A DNA stretch of 64,000 nucleotides from a virus, in the IMG/VR virus record IMGVR_UViG_3300019886_000004, positions 62,001 to 126,000 of that record; one strand, 5' to 3'. Shown piece by piece: positions 1 through 12,200 of the stretch. Positions within the stretch are counted from its first letter, which is position 1; each line of letters begins with the position of its first letter. The notes below the pieces were generated by a model that did not search any database, was not told the DNA's origin, and saw only the letters and a list, made by a program, of their open reading frames with translations. A program made the position numbers and the translations under genes.

Positions 1-1
1 T

Positions 2-3000
2 GACCAATCTATAGATAGTGGTTCTTCTACAGAAGATTCTGAGCAAGTTATACCTGAACAAGAATATGATCCTGAGACAGCTGATATTGATACTAGAGGA
101 TTAGAAGATTCTGTATATTCTAGCCTTGCATTTGAAACTTCTAATAAAACTGTAACACAAGAAGAAGGTGTAGATAGCAGAGGTAGATTTAATAATACTT
201 TAGATGAAGAACCTTACAAACAATTCATACAGGGGTACTTACGTTATTTAAATCAAAACGGTTTACCAGTTGATGGTTTACATGGAAAGATAATAAAAGA
301 TAATGAAGCTTTACCTCATACTGAAGAAACTCAAGCAGCTATATTAACCAAAGGTTATGGTTCTGTATTAGTTATAACTGATATAGATCGTAATATTTTA
401 CATTTCGATAAAAATTATACATCATCTCCGGATGAAAGAGAAGGAGCACAACCTATTGTATTTTCTTTTACTTCTCAGTATTTTGATGATTTAAAAAATG
501 CTCGAGCTGCAGTAGGTCAGGAAAGAACTGGAATATCAGCTGATGATTTCTTAAAAAAATATCAAACAGAAAAAGAGCAACAAGATTTAGCTAGACAACT
601 AAATTATAAAGGTAAAGAAATAAATGTAGAAGTAATTGGTATATCAAAAGGAGTAACAAGAAAATCTCAAGAACCTATCAGAGCTTCTGATGTTATTACT
701 GAATCAATGAAACCATTACTTCATATACCTTCTAGTAGTGAAAGATTTGATCCAGCAAATCCTGAAGCTAGTAAATACGTATTGCACGGTAATCAAACAC
801 TTATTAGTGGAGCTCTTTATGCTGAAACTGTTGATTCCAATACTAATATAGTATCTTATACTAGACTTATACCTAACTTAATTTCAGATATACCCGAACT
901 ATTTGAAAATATAAAGTCTTTACTAAATAATAAATATACAAATAAAAATCAAGCTATAATTGCCAGGGATTATTTAAAAGAGTTATTATTTTTAGGTAGA
1001 CCAAAAAGACCTAATTTAACTATAACTGAGAATGAAGATGGATCAGAATATAATATTAGATTACTTCAAGATGACCAATTAATAGATCCAGAGGCAACTA
1101 TGACATTTATTACTCAACAGAGATTGAATATATCAAAGTCTAATATTGAAAATGATGAACATAATGAAGTAACATTAAAAGGTAATAATATAAAGATTGA
1201 AACGAAACCTAATTATAAAAATTACATACTACAAAATTCTACTACTGTAGATATACCAGTTCAAACTTCCGAGGGTTCTAAATTCATACCACTTAATACA
1301 TATGCAGCTTTCAACTTCTTAGATAGTGTTGATAGTATGAAAGCTAAATTAGCTGAACCTGAAAAAGAGTTTGCTGAAGAAAGTGGTACTAATTTTGATG
1401 AAAACAGTGTTGCTATATTTAGACACGGACAGAATAACGAAGATATAACTGGAAAGAATTCTGGAAAGAATGACATACCTCTAAATAAAAAGGGTAGGGA
1501 AGATGCAAGAGCTATTGGTGCTATAATGAAATCATTAAGTATTATTAAAATTATAACATCTAAAATTTTAAGAGCAATTGAAACAGCACAATTAGCTGGT
1601 AAAGTTATTGGTGCAAAATCTATTGAAACTAATGAACTATTAAATACGTGGGATATTGGAGACTTTACCAGTCTACCAGATGATCAATTTGATGAACGTT
1701 GGTTTGTACTTCATCCTGATGAATTAATTAAAGATGGTAAAAAACTAGGTGAGTCTTTCAATACTTTTTTATCTAGAGCACAAAAGGGATATAAGTTTAT
1801 AGAAGGACTAGATAAAGAAACAGCTATTGTATCTCACTCGCGCAATATACGAGCATGGACAGCAATCAAAGAAAATAATGGTTTCTGGAATGAAAATGCA
1901 CTTGAAACTTTTTTAAATAAGAAAACTTCATTAGATTCTACTTCTATACAAAGACAGGAAACAGTTAGAGATAACTCCACTTTAACCAAGCAACCTTTAA
2001 AAAGACTTGGTAAAGTACAGACTAAAAGCGTTGAAGATTTAGCTAAGGAACAAGATGAATTAGATAAGGGAAATACAGAAGGTCTTACAGCGTCTGCAGA
2101 TGTTAGAGAAAATAGATCATTGATTGGAAATAGAGAAATACTTGAAGCCAATAGAATGTTTGGTGCTGAAATAATAGTTAGAGTTGATGAAATAGCTAAC
2201 TCTGATGCGCGAGCTTTATGGACTACATCTGGTATTAAATTATATCGTGACGCACGCAAAGGCGATGGTTATCACGAAGCATGGCATCATTTTTCTCAGC
2301 TTTATTTAACTTTACCTGAGAAAAGATCACTCTATGATGAAGCAAGAAAGAAAGGTGTAAACTATACAGATCGTTCTGGTCGTAAACTTAATACTAAATC
2401 TGTTTCTGATATTGACCTAGAAGAAATGATTGCAGATGATTTCAGAGATTACGTAGAAAGTAATGGTAAATCAAGATTAGTAGATAGACCTTATCGTAAT
2501 AACATATTTAGAAAGATACTCGACTTCTTAAAGAGATTCTTTTTCGGAGATGTTAATATTTCTAAACTTTATGATGATCTTTATAAAGGTAATTTAAATA
2601 AATATGAACCATCTATCAATAATGCTATGTGGGGTAAATTAACCTCTAAAGCAGTTGATGGACACGGTAATGAAATAGTTGATAATCAGAAAGCAGCTTA
2701 CTATAGAGATATAGTAGATTACTTCATGGGAGAACAATTACTAGCTGGTAATACTTCAGTGGAGTCTTTACGAAAGAATAAAAAACTAGCAGAAGCGGTT
2801 TATGGTAATATTTATAACGAACTGGTTACAAGATATTATAACCCAATGCTGGATAAATTTGATGCTGGTGAGGAAATCAACCAAACAGTAGCAGAAGAAC
2901 TAAATAATATTCTGACTAACTGGGAAGCTTTTGTAGATTATCATAAGAGAGCTTCTAAACTTTTCTTAAACATCCAACATGAGCTTGCTATAGATGTACC

Positions 3001-6000
3001 AGAGAATCCAGAGGATGTAAAGTCTGAAACTGACATATCTGAAGGAGATGATGAATTAAAGAATGAAAGCGATGAACAATTTGGAGAGGATGAAGTAGAT
3101 AAAGATGTAATGCAGAGTGATAAGCTTTATGATGTTTCAGGCAATGAACAATCTTCCATTAATGCAGCCTCAATTCAAACAAGAGGTTTAATAAGAATGT
3201 TACCAGCTATAGATTTTGATAATGGTAACTTTACAATTTTATTAGATAATAATGGATTCCCAAGGCTTAATGACTACGCTAGAACTTGGAATAACATAGC
3301 TTATGAATTATCTGATCTTAATTCTTATGATGAAATGATTAATAAGCTTCGTGATCCTAAAACTTTAAAGAAGATACCTGAAGTAAGTGTACTTCTTAAA
3401 CATCTTCCAAATCCAGACAAAGATCACACACCTAGAGAGATAAATACAATAGCTGCTTTTAGAACAGATTTCAATAGAGCTTATATTGGTATATATTCTG
3501 GTAAGATGAATAATAACGGTAATTATTATTTGAACGAAGAAACTAAAAGAAATTTAGACCAAGTAAAAAAGACTTGGACTGCTAACTTTTACAATAAGAC
3601 TTCAGATGATCCAGATGTAGCTGGAGAAAGGATATTGGTGGATGAGGATAATGGTAAGAACTATTTAAATCCCAGTATAATATTATCCTATAATCCAGGA
3701 GCTATAGCAGGTAAAGAAGCTTTACTAAAATTACTAGGTATTAGTTTTTCTGATGAAGCTAAAAATGATAGATTCTATACTGGACAGTTAAGTCAACTCT
3801 TGGCTGATATACAAACTAATATAAATGAGCGTCATCAAAATGGTCAAAGAATATACAATCCTACATTTGATCTCAGAAGCGATTTAAAGGACAATAAGAC
3901 AGGAGAAGTTATAGTTAGGGGTTTATATGGTGTTCTTGATGGATTGTTTTATTTCCAGTCTAAATACGCCTCAGATGTACCCTCATTATCCTATCAGACA
4001 GCTGAAGGTGAAATGATCTATGGTTTAAGTTTAAATCATACTTTATCTATAGTTTCTAATAAGCTTAACAAAGCAACAAGTTACGATGATATAAAAAATG
4101 ATCCTTCTATGCAACATTTGGATTATACAAATAATCCTTATGTTCTTGGATCAATTTTTCTTAAGAAATTATTCAATTTAAATAAAGGAACTAGATTAAA
4201 AGATAATTATATAATAGTAGGTAACTACAATGGTTTTAAACAGCAGGATGAAGATGGAGATACTGTGGGTTATTCTACTACGAATTTAAATGTACGTCAA
4301 AAAGCTATCTTTGATATTAATTCGCTTTTAACTAAAGGTGTAGTAGAAGTAATGAGAACAGAAAGTTCCAAAAGTGCTTACTTTATAAAACTTCATCATT
4401 ATGAAAAAGATAATGCTGGAGATCCTAGTAAGTCTTATTTACCTATAGGTTTTAGTGAATTACCTGCTGGATTTCAAAGCCCTCGTTTAATGAATTATAT
4501 GATTGATGGTTATTTACATGACGAGTTAAATAGAATGAAAACCGCAGCTAATGTAGATGTTTATAAGAATGATCCTAAACTTATGCAAGCAGCACAAGGT
4601 TTCAATCTATTCAGAGATGTACTTAGGGGAATTTTAGATCAATATGGTAATCTTAGAGCTACTGAAAAGAATGCTGAAAGTTTAAAAGATTCCATAAAAT
4701 CAGATCTTGAAAGACATTCGCCTGATGCAATAATAGAAAAATATAGAGATAGAATCGAACAGGCAATAAATAGGTTTTTTGAGAGCGAATTTAAGTCATT
4801 GAAAGAAGGACTTGAAGAAGAAAACATCACTGGAGATGACATAGCTAAAAACTTACCTAGTAAGTCTTATGATCAGCAGTTACGTACTTTTATAGCTAAT
4901 GATTTTTTACTTAATGTAGAATACACTAAGTTATTTAATGGAGACACGATTTATCAAGCTCATTACAAAGATTATTTTAAAAGATCCAAAGGAGATATAT
5001 CTACAGGTAAAACTCCAATGACGGATGATCTATTTGCTAGACATATGCGTTCTATTGAGAAAAATACTTTTGGTGCTTTTATTCAATCAACAATACCTAA
5101 TGATTATAAAACATTCAGAACTATTAATTTTAAAGATGACACAAGAGATTCCAAATATATAGAGATATATAGAAAAGACTTACTTGCCGCAGATCCTACG
5201 TTAAAACCTGAAGAAATAGATAAATGGTTAGAAAAATATAAAGGTATGAAAATTGCTGATGGTCAAGGTTATGTAACTTTGGATTTCTATCGCCAATTTT
5301 TAAAATCTATTAATAACTGGTCAGATGCGCAAGAAAAAGGATATCAGGTTGAGCTAGCTAAGTATAGACTCGCTAATAAATCATTTAACACTGACTATAC
5401 AAATGAAATGCAAGAATATGATAGAGAATTCTTAAAAGCTAATCCTCAGAACTTTTCTTATTATCCTCCTCTTAAAATTCAATATAATGGTCCTATAAAA
5501 GCTAAAGGTACAGGAGCAATGGTAATGGATAAGTTTTCTGTTGTGCCCTTAATACCATCCATACTTCAGAACACACCGCTCGAACAAATTCACAATGAAA
5601 TGTTAAAAGCTGGTATTGGTTATGCAAAATATGCATCAGGTACTAAGAAGTATTTACATCCTCCAGTTGAAATTTACAATGAGGACGGATTTCAAGGACT
5701 TGATCTTTCTAAACACGAACCTGCTGTACATTTTTTAGATTATCTTAAAGAACAGATTAATACCAATCCTAAGACTAAATCAGAATCCATATTTGGTTCT
5801 CAAATACGTAAGTTAATTGAAGCCAATATTTTTAGTAACGGTACTGCAGATAAAATAGATTTGGATAGACACGAAAGATATAAAAGTTACATAAAAGGTA
5901 TTATTGATCTAGGTAAAAAAGAGTTATTCAATGAAATAGGACTTTCTGAATCTGAAGGAAGAATAAGAATAGGTGATATGGAAAAGTTTATTTCTACTAT

Positions 6001-9000
6001 TCAACAACAAGCTGAACTTAGGGAGCTGAATGATAATATAAAAGATTACATACAATATGATAAAGATACCAAAAAACTTAAATATGCTCTTGAAACTTCT
6101 TTGAATAGAAAACCTATCCAAGACCTTTTAATGGGTATTGTTGACAGAAGGATGAGAGTTCAGAAATTAAGTGGAGATCAACTTATACAGATATCATCTT
6201 CTGGATATCAAGCTAATGACTTTAAATATACTAAAGCAACAGATGAAGAAGTAAAAAAATATGGTACAAACGGTCTTAGATTTTACCACCTTGAATATGA
6301 TGAAAATGGTAAACCTAAAAATATTGTATCATCTCAAGTCAAGGTAGGTTTAAGTACTAATGGATTTGATAAACTTTTAAATAAAAAACATCCAGATGGT
6401 AAAAGGATAAGTACCCTAGAGAGATTAAATGAACTTTTAAGAGATGGCAATTGGCGCAAAGAGAATAAAAAAAGTATAACATTAATAGGTTATCGTATAC
6501 CTACGCAAGGTTTTAATTCTATGGAACATTTGGAAGTATCTGAATTTTTACCTCCTCATGTAGGATCTTCTATAATTGTTCCAGCTGAGATTGTAGCTAA
6601 ATCAGGATCTGACTTTGATATTGATAAAATGTCTATCTTTAGACCATCCTTTGATGAGAATGGTGAGATTATAGACGGAGGATCTAAAGAAGGTTATTCC
6701 AATAAAATTATAAATTTATTCTCAGAAATACTTTCTGATCCTAAAATCTTTAAACAACTAATTAGACCTAATGACACTGATCTAGTTAAACCTGAAACAA
6801 ATGATGTTGCTGTAGCGATAGGTAAAAGAAGTGCCTCTGATATTAAAGATCCTAAGCCTTACTCAGGAACTCAGATTTATAGATATAAAAATAACTTAAG
6901 AAAGTTTGAAACTCTTTTATCCGCTAAGAAACTGTTAAGCATATTTGCTGTTAATAATACATTTAGTACTGTTATGCAGCAGGCTGGTACTACTATGGCT
7001 ACTACTTATGGTCTTGAAAAAGGAGTTAACAGAAATGTTAAGTTATTTTTGATGAGTCCTAAAGAAAGGCAAAAGGTTATCAAAGATAATAGAATTCTCT
7101 TAGGTTCTAAATATTCTGTTGATGGTAATTTCAAGCAAGACTTTTATAGCCAATTAATTAACGCTACAGTTGATGCTGCTTCTGATGACTTCTTTGGTTA
7201 TGTGAATATGTCATATGAGAATGTAAACGTTCTTTGTCATTTAATTAATCAAGGTGTACCATTTGACCGTGCTATATGGTTCTTAAATCAACCAGTCCTC
7301 TTACGTTATTATTCTGACATGCGTAAAAGACAAAGAGGTGTAGGTAAAGACTCTGTTAAGGCAACTATACTAGGTCAACTTACAGGAAAGGATTATTTCT
7401 TTCAGTCAGAGACCACTGGAAGAATGATGCTTGATAGAGCTATATATAATAAGGATATAAACAATATATTAAATAATCCTAAGTACACTAATTTATTCTT
7501 AAGTAAAGATGTACTTAAGAAATATACTGTTAAGAATAAGAATGTTGATGAGTTCTTACAAGATCCTAAGACTAAAACCTATAATGCTATTGTCCTAGCT
7601 TATTTTATAAGTCTTCAAGAGCAAGCTGGATTATTTAGAGATTTACAAAGAGTATCAAGTTACGATACAACTAAAACTTCTAGTCCCACTATTGCTTATA
7701 ATCTATTTGCAGTATCAAAACAAATAGAAGCAAATAAAATGTTTAATGCTGAGGAGGTCAGTAAAATATCAACTAAAAGTATAATAGGAGCTTTTGATAA
7801 TAAAAAATTGGTAGCTACTATCGGTGCGGCTTTGATGCCCGTGGCTTTTAATCCTTATTTTATGTCCAAATCGGTAGCTATAATAAAAAAGAATACTCAA
7901 TATGCTACTAGAACAGCTCAGAAAAAATTCATTAACAATTATGAAACTCAATGGATAGAATACGTAGTTAAAAGCTTAGGTAAAATAGGTGACTATTCTA
8001 TACCTCAATATACTAGATATCTACAAGAAGGTAAAGGTAGTTTAGCTAGAAGGTTTAATGAGATTATTGGAAAGTATCCAGAACTCAAACAAGACTATGC
8101 GCTGGTTAATAAACTAAGACCAAACTTTCCAAACCAAGTTAATATAAAGAAATCTAATATAGAGGTATACAGGTTATTCGAGAATACCACTGATGATCAG
8201 AATAGATACATATCAGAATTTAGAAATCTAATTAATTTAGATTCTAAAAAATACAATCCACAGCAAACTATAGAAATTCAGAAGTTTTTTAGAGACTTAG
8301 CTATTCTAGGATTCACACAGTCAGGTTTCAATAAAAGTAACATTTCGTTTCAAGATATAATACCTTACGAGCAACTAGCAGATATCTTTAAAACAACTCT
8401 AGATAACTTCAATAAATATATAGCAAAAGATCCAAGTTTATTAGATAGTTACATAAAACAATTTCAGTCCCAATTTTCTAGTAATCAAAAGTCTAATAAG
8501 CAATCATGGAGAGGTAGAGATTACTATCTAACTGATGAAGCAAACAAAGCAATAAGAGCTAAAACAGGTAAACCAGAAGAAGTCAAGAAAGCTCAAATCA
8601 ACGTTCAACCAGAACCAGAAGCTTTTGAAAATATTAAAAAAGTCAAACTAACTGAAACCAATCAACAAGAGCAACTAGCACCACTAGTAAAAACAGAACG
8701 TCAATATTGGCCTGGCGATGAAGTACCTGAAAGCACTAATGAATTAGAAAAAGCTATTGGCAAAGCTCAGTATAAAATGATGATGGATAATTTGAGAGAT
8801 TCAAATAATGATTACTTTTATGATGACTTACCTGATAGCTATACTAAGGAAGATTTTGATAAATACATCGATAATGAAGATTTTATTCTACAAACTAAAA
8901 TAACACCTGAAAACTTTGAAAGGTTTTTACAGGTTTATAATAGATTTGGTGACTCGATAGTTACTGATGATGGTGGAGAATATTCACTGGAATCCTTAAC

Positions 9001-9274
9001 TAATAGTCTAAGAAATAAACTAATATTTGATGAAAATGGAAGTAGTGCAATAGAATACCATGATGGAATAAAAAGTATTTTTGAAGAGTATATCAAAGAT
9101 AGAACACCTGATGATATGAAAGATAACGTTGAGAAAATTCTTGGAGATTATGGACTTCTTAAGTTTAGAGACTACAATTCAAATCAACCTAAACTAGAAT
9201 TTCCAAACGAATCTGAAGGTAGATATTATACAGATGAAGAATATAAAGAAAAGTTAAAAAACTGTAAAGGATAA
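2..9274 (+). CDS. Giant crAss-like phage RNA polymerase polyprotein (5' end outside window)
   Basis: The frame is open from the first bases of the window with no ATG before 707, so the gene starts upstream and at least 3090 residues lie here. Counting from base 2: a histidine-phosphatase-like segment (FRHGQN at about 473-478, later VSHS with His612); a zincin motif HEAWHH at 758-763; and, near the middle, SGSDFDIDKM with DFDID at 2204-2208 (bases 6611-6625). DxDxD is the metal-binding loop of the two-barrel single-subunit RNA polymerases typified by YonO and phi14:2 gp66. In crAss-like phages this enzyme is known to be virion-packaged and to transcribe early genes after ejection. The acidic stretch near 1000-1040 looks like a linker. 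A 4-nt gap separates it from the next giant gene. Polymerase assignment is confident; the activity of the two accessory motifs is inferred. Confidence 0.88.
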   Translation, partial: DQSIDSGSSTEDSEQVIPEQEYDPETADIDTRGLEDSVYSSLAFETSNKTVTQEEGVDSRGRFNNTLDEEPYKQFIQGYLRYLNQNGLPVDGLHGKIIKDNEALPHTEETQAAILTKGYGSVLVITDIDRNILHFDKNYTSSPDEREGAQPIVFSFTSQYFDDLKNARAAVGQERTGISADDFLKKYQTEKEQQDLARQLNYKGKEINVEVIGISKGVTRKSQEPIRASDVITESMKPLLHIPSSSERFDPANPEASKYVLHGNQTLISGALYAETVDSNTNIVSYTRLIPNLISDIPELFENIKSLLNNKYTNKNQAIIARDYLKELLFLGRPKRPNLTITENEDGSEYNIRLLQDDQLIDPEATMTFITQQRLNISKSNIENDEHNEVTLKGNNIKIETKPNYKNYILQNSTTVDIPVQTSEGSKFIPLNTYAAFNFLDSVDSMKAKLAEPEKEFAEESGTNFDENSVAIFRHGQNNEDITGKNSGKNDIPLNKKGREDARAIGAIMKSLSIIKIITSKILRAIETAQLAGKVIGAKSIETNELLNTWDIGDFTSLPDDQFDERWFVLHPDELIKDGKKLGESFNTFLSRAQKGYKFIEGLDKETAIVSHSRNIRAWTAIKENNGFWNENALETFLNKKTSLDSTSIQRQETVRDNSTLTKQPLKRLGKVQTKSVEDLAKEQDELDKGNTEGLTASADVRENRSLIGNREILEANRMFGAEIIVRVDEIANSDARALWTTSGIKLYRDARKGDGYHEAWHHFSQLYLTLPEKRSLYDEARKKGVNYTDRSGRKLNTKSVSDIDLEEMIADDFRDYVESNGKSRLVDRPYRNNIFRKILDFLKRFFFGDVNISKLYDDLYKGNLNKYEPSINNAMWGKLTSKAVDGHGNEIVDNQKAAYYRDIVDYFMGEQLLAGNTSVESLRKNKKLAEAVYGNIYNELVTRYYNPMLDKFDAGEEINQTVAEELNNILTNWEAFVDYHKRASKLFLNIQHELAIDVPENPEDVKSETDISEGDDELKNESDEQFGEDEVDKDVMQSDKLYDVSGNEQSSINAASIQTRGLIRMLPAIDFDNGNFTILLDNNGFPRLNDYARTWNNIAYELSDLNSYDEMINKLRDPKTLKKIPEVSVLLKHLPNPDKDHTPREINTIAAFRTDFNRAYIGIYSGKMNNNGNYYLNEETKRNLDQVKKTWTANFYNKTSDDPDVAGERILVDEDNGKNYLNPSIILSYNPGAIAGKEALLKLLGISFSDEAKNDRFYTGQLSQLLADIQTNINERHQNGQRIYNPTFDLRSDLKDNKTGEVIVRGLYGVLDGLFYFQSKYASDVPSLSYQTAEGEMIYGLSLNHTLSIVSNKLNKATSYDDIKNDPSMQHLDYTNNPYVLGSIFLKKLFNLNKGTRLKDNYIIVGNYNGFKQQDEDGDTVGYSTTNLNVRQKAIFDINSLLTKGVVEVMRTESSKSAYFIKLHHYEKDNAGDPSKSYLPIGFSELPAGFQSPRLMNYMIDGYLHDELNRMKTAANVDVYKNDPKLMQAAQGFNLFRDVLRGILDQYGNLRATEKNAESLKDSIKSDLERHSPDAIIEKYRDRIEQAINRFFESEFKSLKEGLEEENITGDDIAKNLPSKSYDQQLRTFIANDFLLNVEYTKLFNGDTIYQAHYKDYFKRSKGDISTGKTPMTDDLFARHMRSIEKNTFGAFIQSTIPNDYKTFRTINFKDDTRDSKYIEIYRKDLLAADPTLKPEEIDKWLEKYKGMKIADGQGYVTLDFYRQFLKSINNWSDAQEKGYQVELAKYRLANKSFNTDYTNEMQEYDREFLKANPQNFSYYPPLKIQYNGPIKAKGTGAMVMDKFSVVPLIPSILQNTPLEQIHNEMLKAGIGYAKYASGTKKYLHPPVEIYNEDGFQGLDLSKHEPAVHFLDYLKEQINTNPKTKSESIFGSQIRKLIEANIFSNGTADKIDLDRHERYKSYIKGIIDLGKKELFNEIGLSESEGRIRIGDMEKFISTIQQQAELRELNDNIKDYIQYDKDTKKLKYALETSLNRKPIQDLLMGIVDRRMRVQKLSGDQLIQISSSGYQANDFKYTKATDEEVKKYGTNGLRFYHLEYDENGKPKNIVSSQVKVGLSTNGFDKLLNKKHPDGKRISTLERLNELLRDGNWRKENKKSITLIGYRIPTQGFNSMEHLEVSEFLPPHVGSSIIVPAEIVAKSGSDFDIDKMSIFRPSFDENGEIIDGGSKEGYSNKIINLFSEILSDPKIFKQLIRPNDTDLVKPETNDVAVAIGKRSASDIKDPKPYSGTQIYRYKNNLRKFETLLSAKKLLSIFAVNNTFSTVMQQAGTTMATTYGLEKGVNRNVKLFLMSPKERQKVIKDNRILLGSKYSVDGNFKQDFYSQLINATVDAASDDFFGYVNMSYENVNVLCHLINQGVPFDRAIWFLNQPVLLRYYSDMRKRQRGVGKDSVKATILGQLTGKDYFFQSETTGRMMLDRAIYNKDINNILNNPKYTNLFLSKDVLKKYTVKNKNVDEFLQDPKTKTYNAIVLAYFISLQEQAGLFRDLQRVSSYDTTKTSSPTIAYNLFAVSKQIEANKMFNAEEVSKISTKSIIGAFDNKKLVATIGAALMPVAFNPYFMSKSVAIIKKNTQYATRTAQKKFINNYETQWIEYVVKSLGKIGDYSIPQYTRYLQEGKGSLARRFNEIIGKYPELKQDYALVNKLRPNFPNQVNIKKSNIEVYRLFENTTDDQNRYISEFRNLINLDSKKYNPQQTIEIQKFFRDLAILGFTQSGFNKSNISFQDIIPYEQLADIFKTTLDNFNKYIAKDPSLLDSYIKQFQSQFSSNQKSNKQSWRGRDYYLTDEANKAIRAKTGKPEEVKKAQINVQPEPEAFENIKKVKLTETNQQEQLAPLVKTERQYWPGDEVPESTNELEKAIGKAQYKMMMDNLRDSNNDYFYDDLPDSYTKEDFDKYIDNEDFILQTKITPENFERFLQVYNRFGDSIVTDDGGEYSLESLTNSLRNKLIFDENGSSAIEYHDGIKSIFEEYIKDRTPDDMKDNVEKILGDYGLLKFRDYNSNQPKLEFPNESEGRYYTDEEYKEKLKNCKG

Positions 9275-9278
9275 ACCA

Positions 9279-12200
9279 ATGAATCAATGTCCGAATTTTT
9301 CCGATCCGAAATATAAGTATCTAGAAAATAAACTAGGTGAGCTTGAAGCTTACAAATACTGGCATCAACATGGTGGTGATATTTCTCACGTGTTAACTAA
9401 TCAAGATAGATTAAAGTTAATTGATAGATCTAAAGAATTAGTTAAATATGTACAAGGTGTTTATAGTCACGCAGCTAAAGAAAATCCTGAACTATTTCTA
9501 AAGGAAATAGCAGATCAACTGACAAGTTCTAAAAATGAAGCAACTACAGCCAGAAAAATAGCTGGAAACGAGCTTTCAAATATTGCTTTACAACTAAGAG
9601 CTTCAGAAAATCTTACTCCTAAATCAATTAATGTTACTATGAAAATAATAGGAGCATTAAAACAAGATAAGTCTAATCCTTCAATAGTAGGACCATTGCA
9701 AGCTAAAGGTTTAGTGGGTAAAAGAGTAGCTCCTTTAACATTTGAGATACCAGTTGATCCAACCAACTTCAATTTAATGGATCAGCAAATAAAAGCTACC
9801 AAGGTTGCTCAGCAAATTAATAAACAAGCTGGTAAGGAAGTAGTAACTACAAAAGTAGTTAATGGTAATGCTGCAATATTAGTTGACCCCAATATAAAGA
9901 GTATAATAGATAAACTTGATCCTTCAGATTTTACAACTTACAAGCAATATCTAGTTGACAATCTTTACACGAGTAAAGACAATCCAGCCACAACAGATTT
10001 AATAAATAATGCCGCTAAATTATCCAGAGAGTTAGGTAGAGACGATCTAGTTAACGTGGCAAGACTAATTTATAAATATTTAGATAAAAATCCTACTCTC
10101 AAAACTAGAATGGTAGATGATATATTTGAGGAGACTGGAGAAACTGGTATAAAAGCTTACTATAACAAAGGTACAAATAGTATAACTTTTGGTAGATCTA
10201 CAATGGGACAGAGTACACTTGAGTACGAATCTGAAACAGTTCTTCACGAAATACTTCATGGTTTAACTTTTCAGCCGTGGTTTAAATCTAAAGTAGATGT
10301 ACCTTTATCTCAAGAAGAAAAAGATTTTAAACATGTTGTAGAAACTTATTATAGTTATTTCAAGGGTAAAAAAGGAGCTGAAGGTTATGCTTTCACTAAT
10401 CCTGAAGAATTCTTAATGGGTGCACTATTTGATAAACCCTTCCAAGATCATTTAAAAGAGCTTGGTGGAGATACTGTTAAGGGATCTCCTTTTGTACAAT
10501 TTCTAAAAGATATACTTAAAAGATTCTTAGCTTTATTCGGAATTAAATCCAAAGACGAAATAGTAGATAAATTAGACCCTGAGAAAATCCAATCTTCTAT
10601 GATTGAAGCTTTGTCTGATTATTTAGGTAAGATGAAGAAGATTGATTTATTTAACGGACTAAAAGAAGAAGGTAGAAATTATGGTCTTAGTTTTGCTATA
10701 ACAGCGCAACAGGATTACTTGAGTGAATCTGAAAGACTTAAAGCTGAACGAGAAGAAAGAGAAAAGATGAAAGCTTCTCTTGGTGATAATCTTAGAGAAC
10801 AATTAAAAAAGAGTATTGATAAATCTATACTTTCCATAAAATCATTCGGATCTAACATTCGAAAAAGAATACCAGAAAGTCAAGAAGGTTTTAAAGCTAT
10901 TTTTAAGCAATTAAAAAAACTCGAAGATCCGGCTTATAATTTAGACCAAATAGACTTCTTCTTTGATTTTACATCTGAGATACAAGCCATTATGAATGTG
11001 GCTCATGAAAAAATTAGAAAGTTACAGTCCGATACCACTATAAATGATCCCGACGTTAAACTAAAAGAGTACGAAGATATAGTATCTGCGGCTAGAAACT
11101 TTGATCCTATTTTAAATGAGATTCAGAATATAAAGATTCAACTGGAGAGTCTAGGATATAAAGCATCGTTAGTTGATCTAGATGATATAACATTAAAAAG
11201 AGACAGGATAGAATCTATCTATAGTATGGGTGTATTTCCATTAGTAACAGATAAGTTTGTGGATATTTTATCTCCTTCATCTAAACAAGCAGTAGAAATG
11301 TCTACTACTAGAATTGATGAACTAGATAAAAGAATAGCACTTGCTAATAAAAATAACAATAAATCACGTGTTTTACAACTAGAAAGAGAGAAGAAAACCG
11401 AACAGTCTAAGATAGATAAAGAATTTACACTTAGTTCAGATAAAGTTAGAGATTGGTTAAGAGGTCAAATGGGTGACTCTAATATCTTACAGGTTTGGTT
11501 AATGGCTGGCGTGTCAAATTCTAATCCTTTAGTATCTGGCTTATCTAAGTATATTAGAGATAATGTTGGAGAGGCTGCACCTGCAGTACTTGAGCTTATG
11601 AACACTATGCAATCCAAATTAGAGGATTATGAGTCTAAAACAAATAGGTCAAGAAATAATATACTAGAATTTAATACACCTTTAATTCAAACTCATAAAA
11701 TTATCAATGGTAAGGATGAGAAAGGTGAATATACCTATGAGGATAAACGCTCTCTTTTACATGAATTTAATGGTGGACATATTCAAGAACTTCAGAAGTT
11801 TAAAAGACAGTTGACAGACCTTTATGCATCCAAAAGAGAAATAGAGAGTACTGCTAATCCAAATGAAGAAAATCTAAAGTTTCTTACTGATAGAATTAAA
11901 GAAACTAAAGATAAACAAAGACAGTTTATAAGAGATTACATGGAGCAACAGTATACTACTGAAGTACATGAAGCTTTAGACATGCTCCACGAGGATTTAG
12001 GAGGCTATACAGCCTGGGATTATATGGGACCAGTACTATCTAGAATAGAAGATACAGAGCTTGCCATTGACCAGGAGAATGATCCTGCTAGGTTAGCTGA
12101 TTTATATAATCAGTTAGATGGACATAATATAGAGTTCTCTCGTCTTGGTTCTTTATATGAAAAATCACCTGATAGTAGAGAGTTGAAAGTAGCTGAACAA

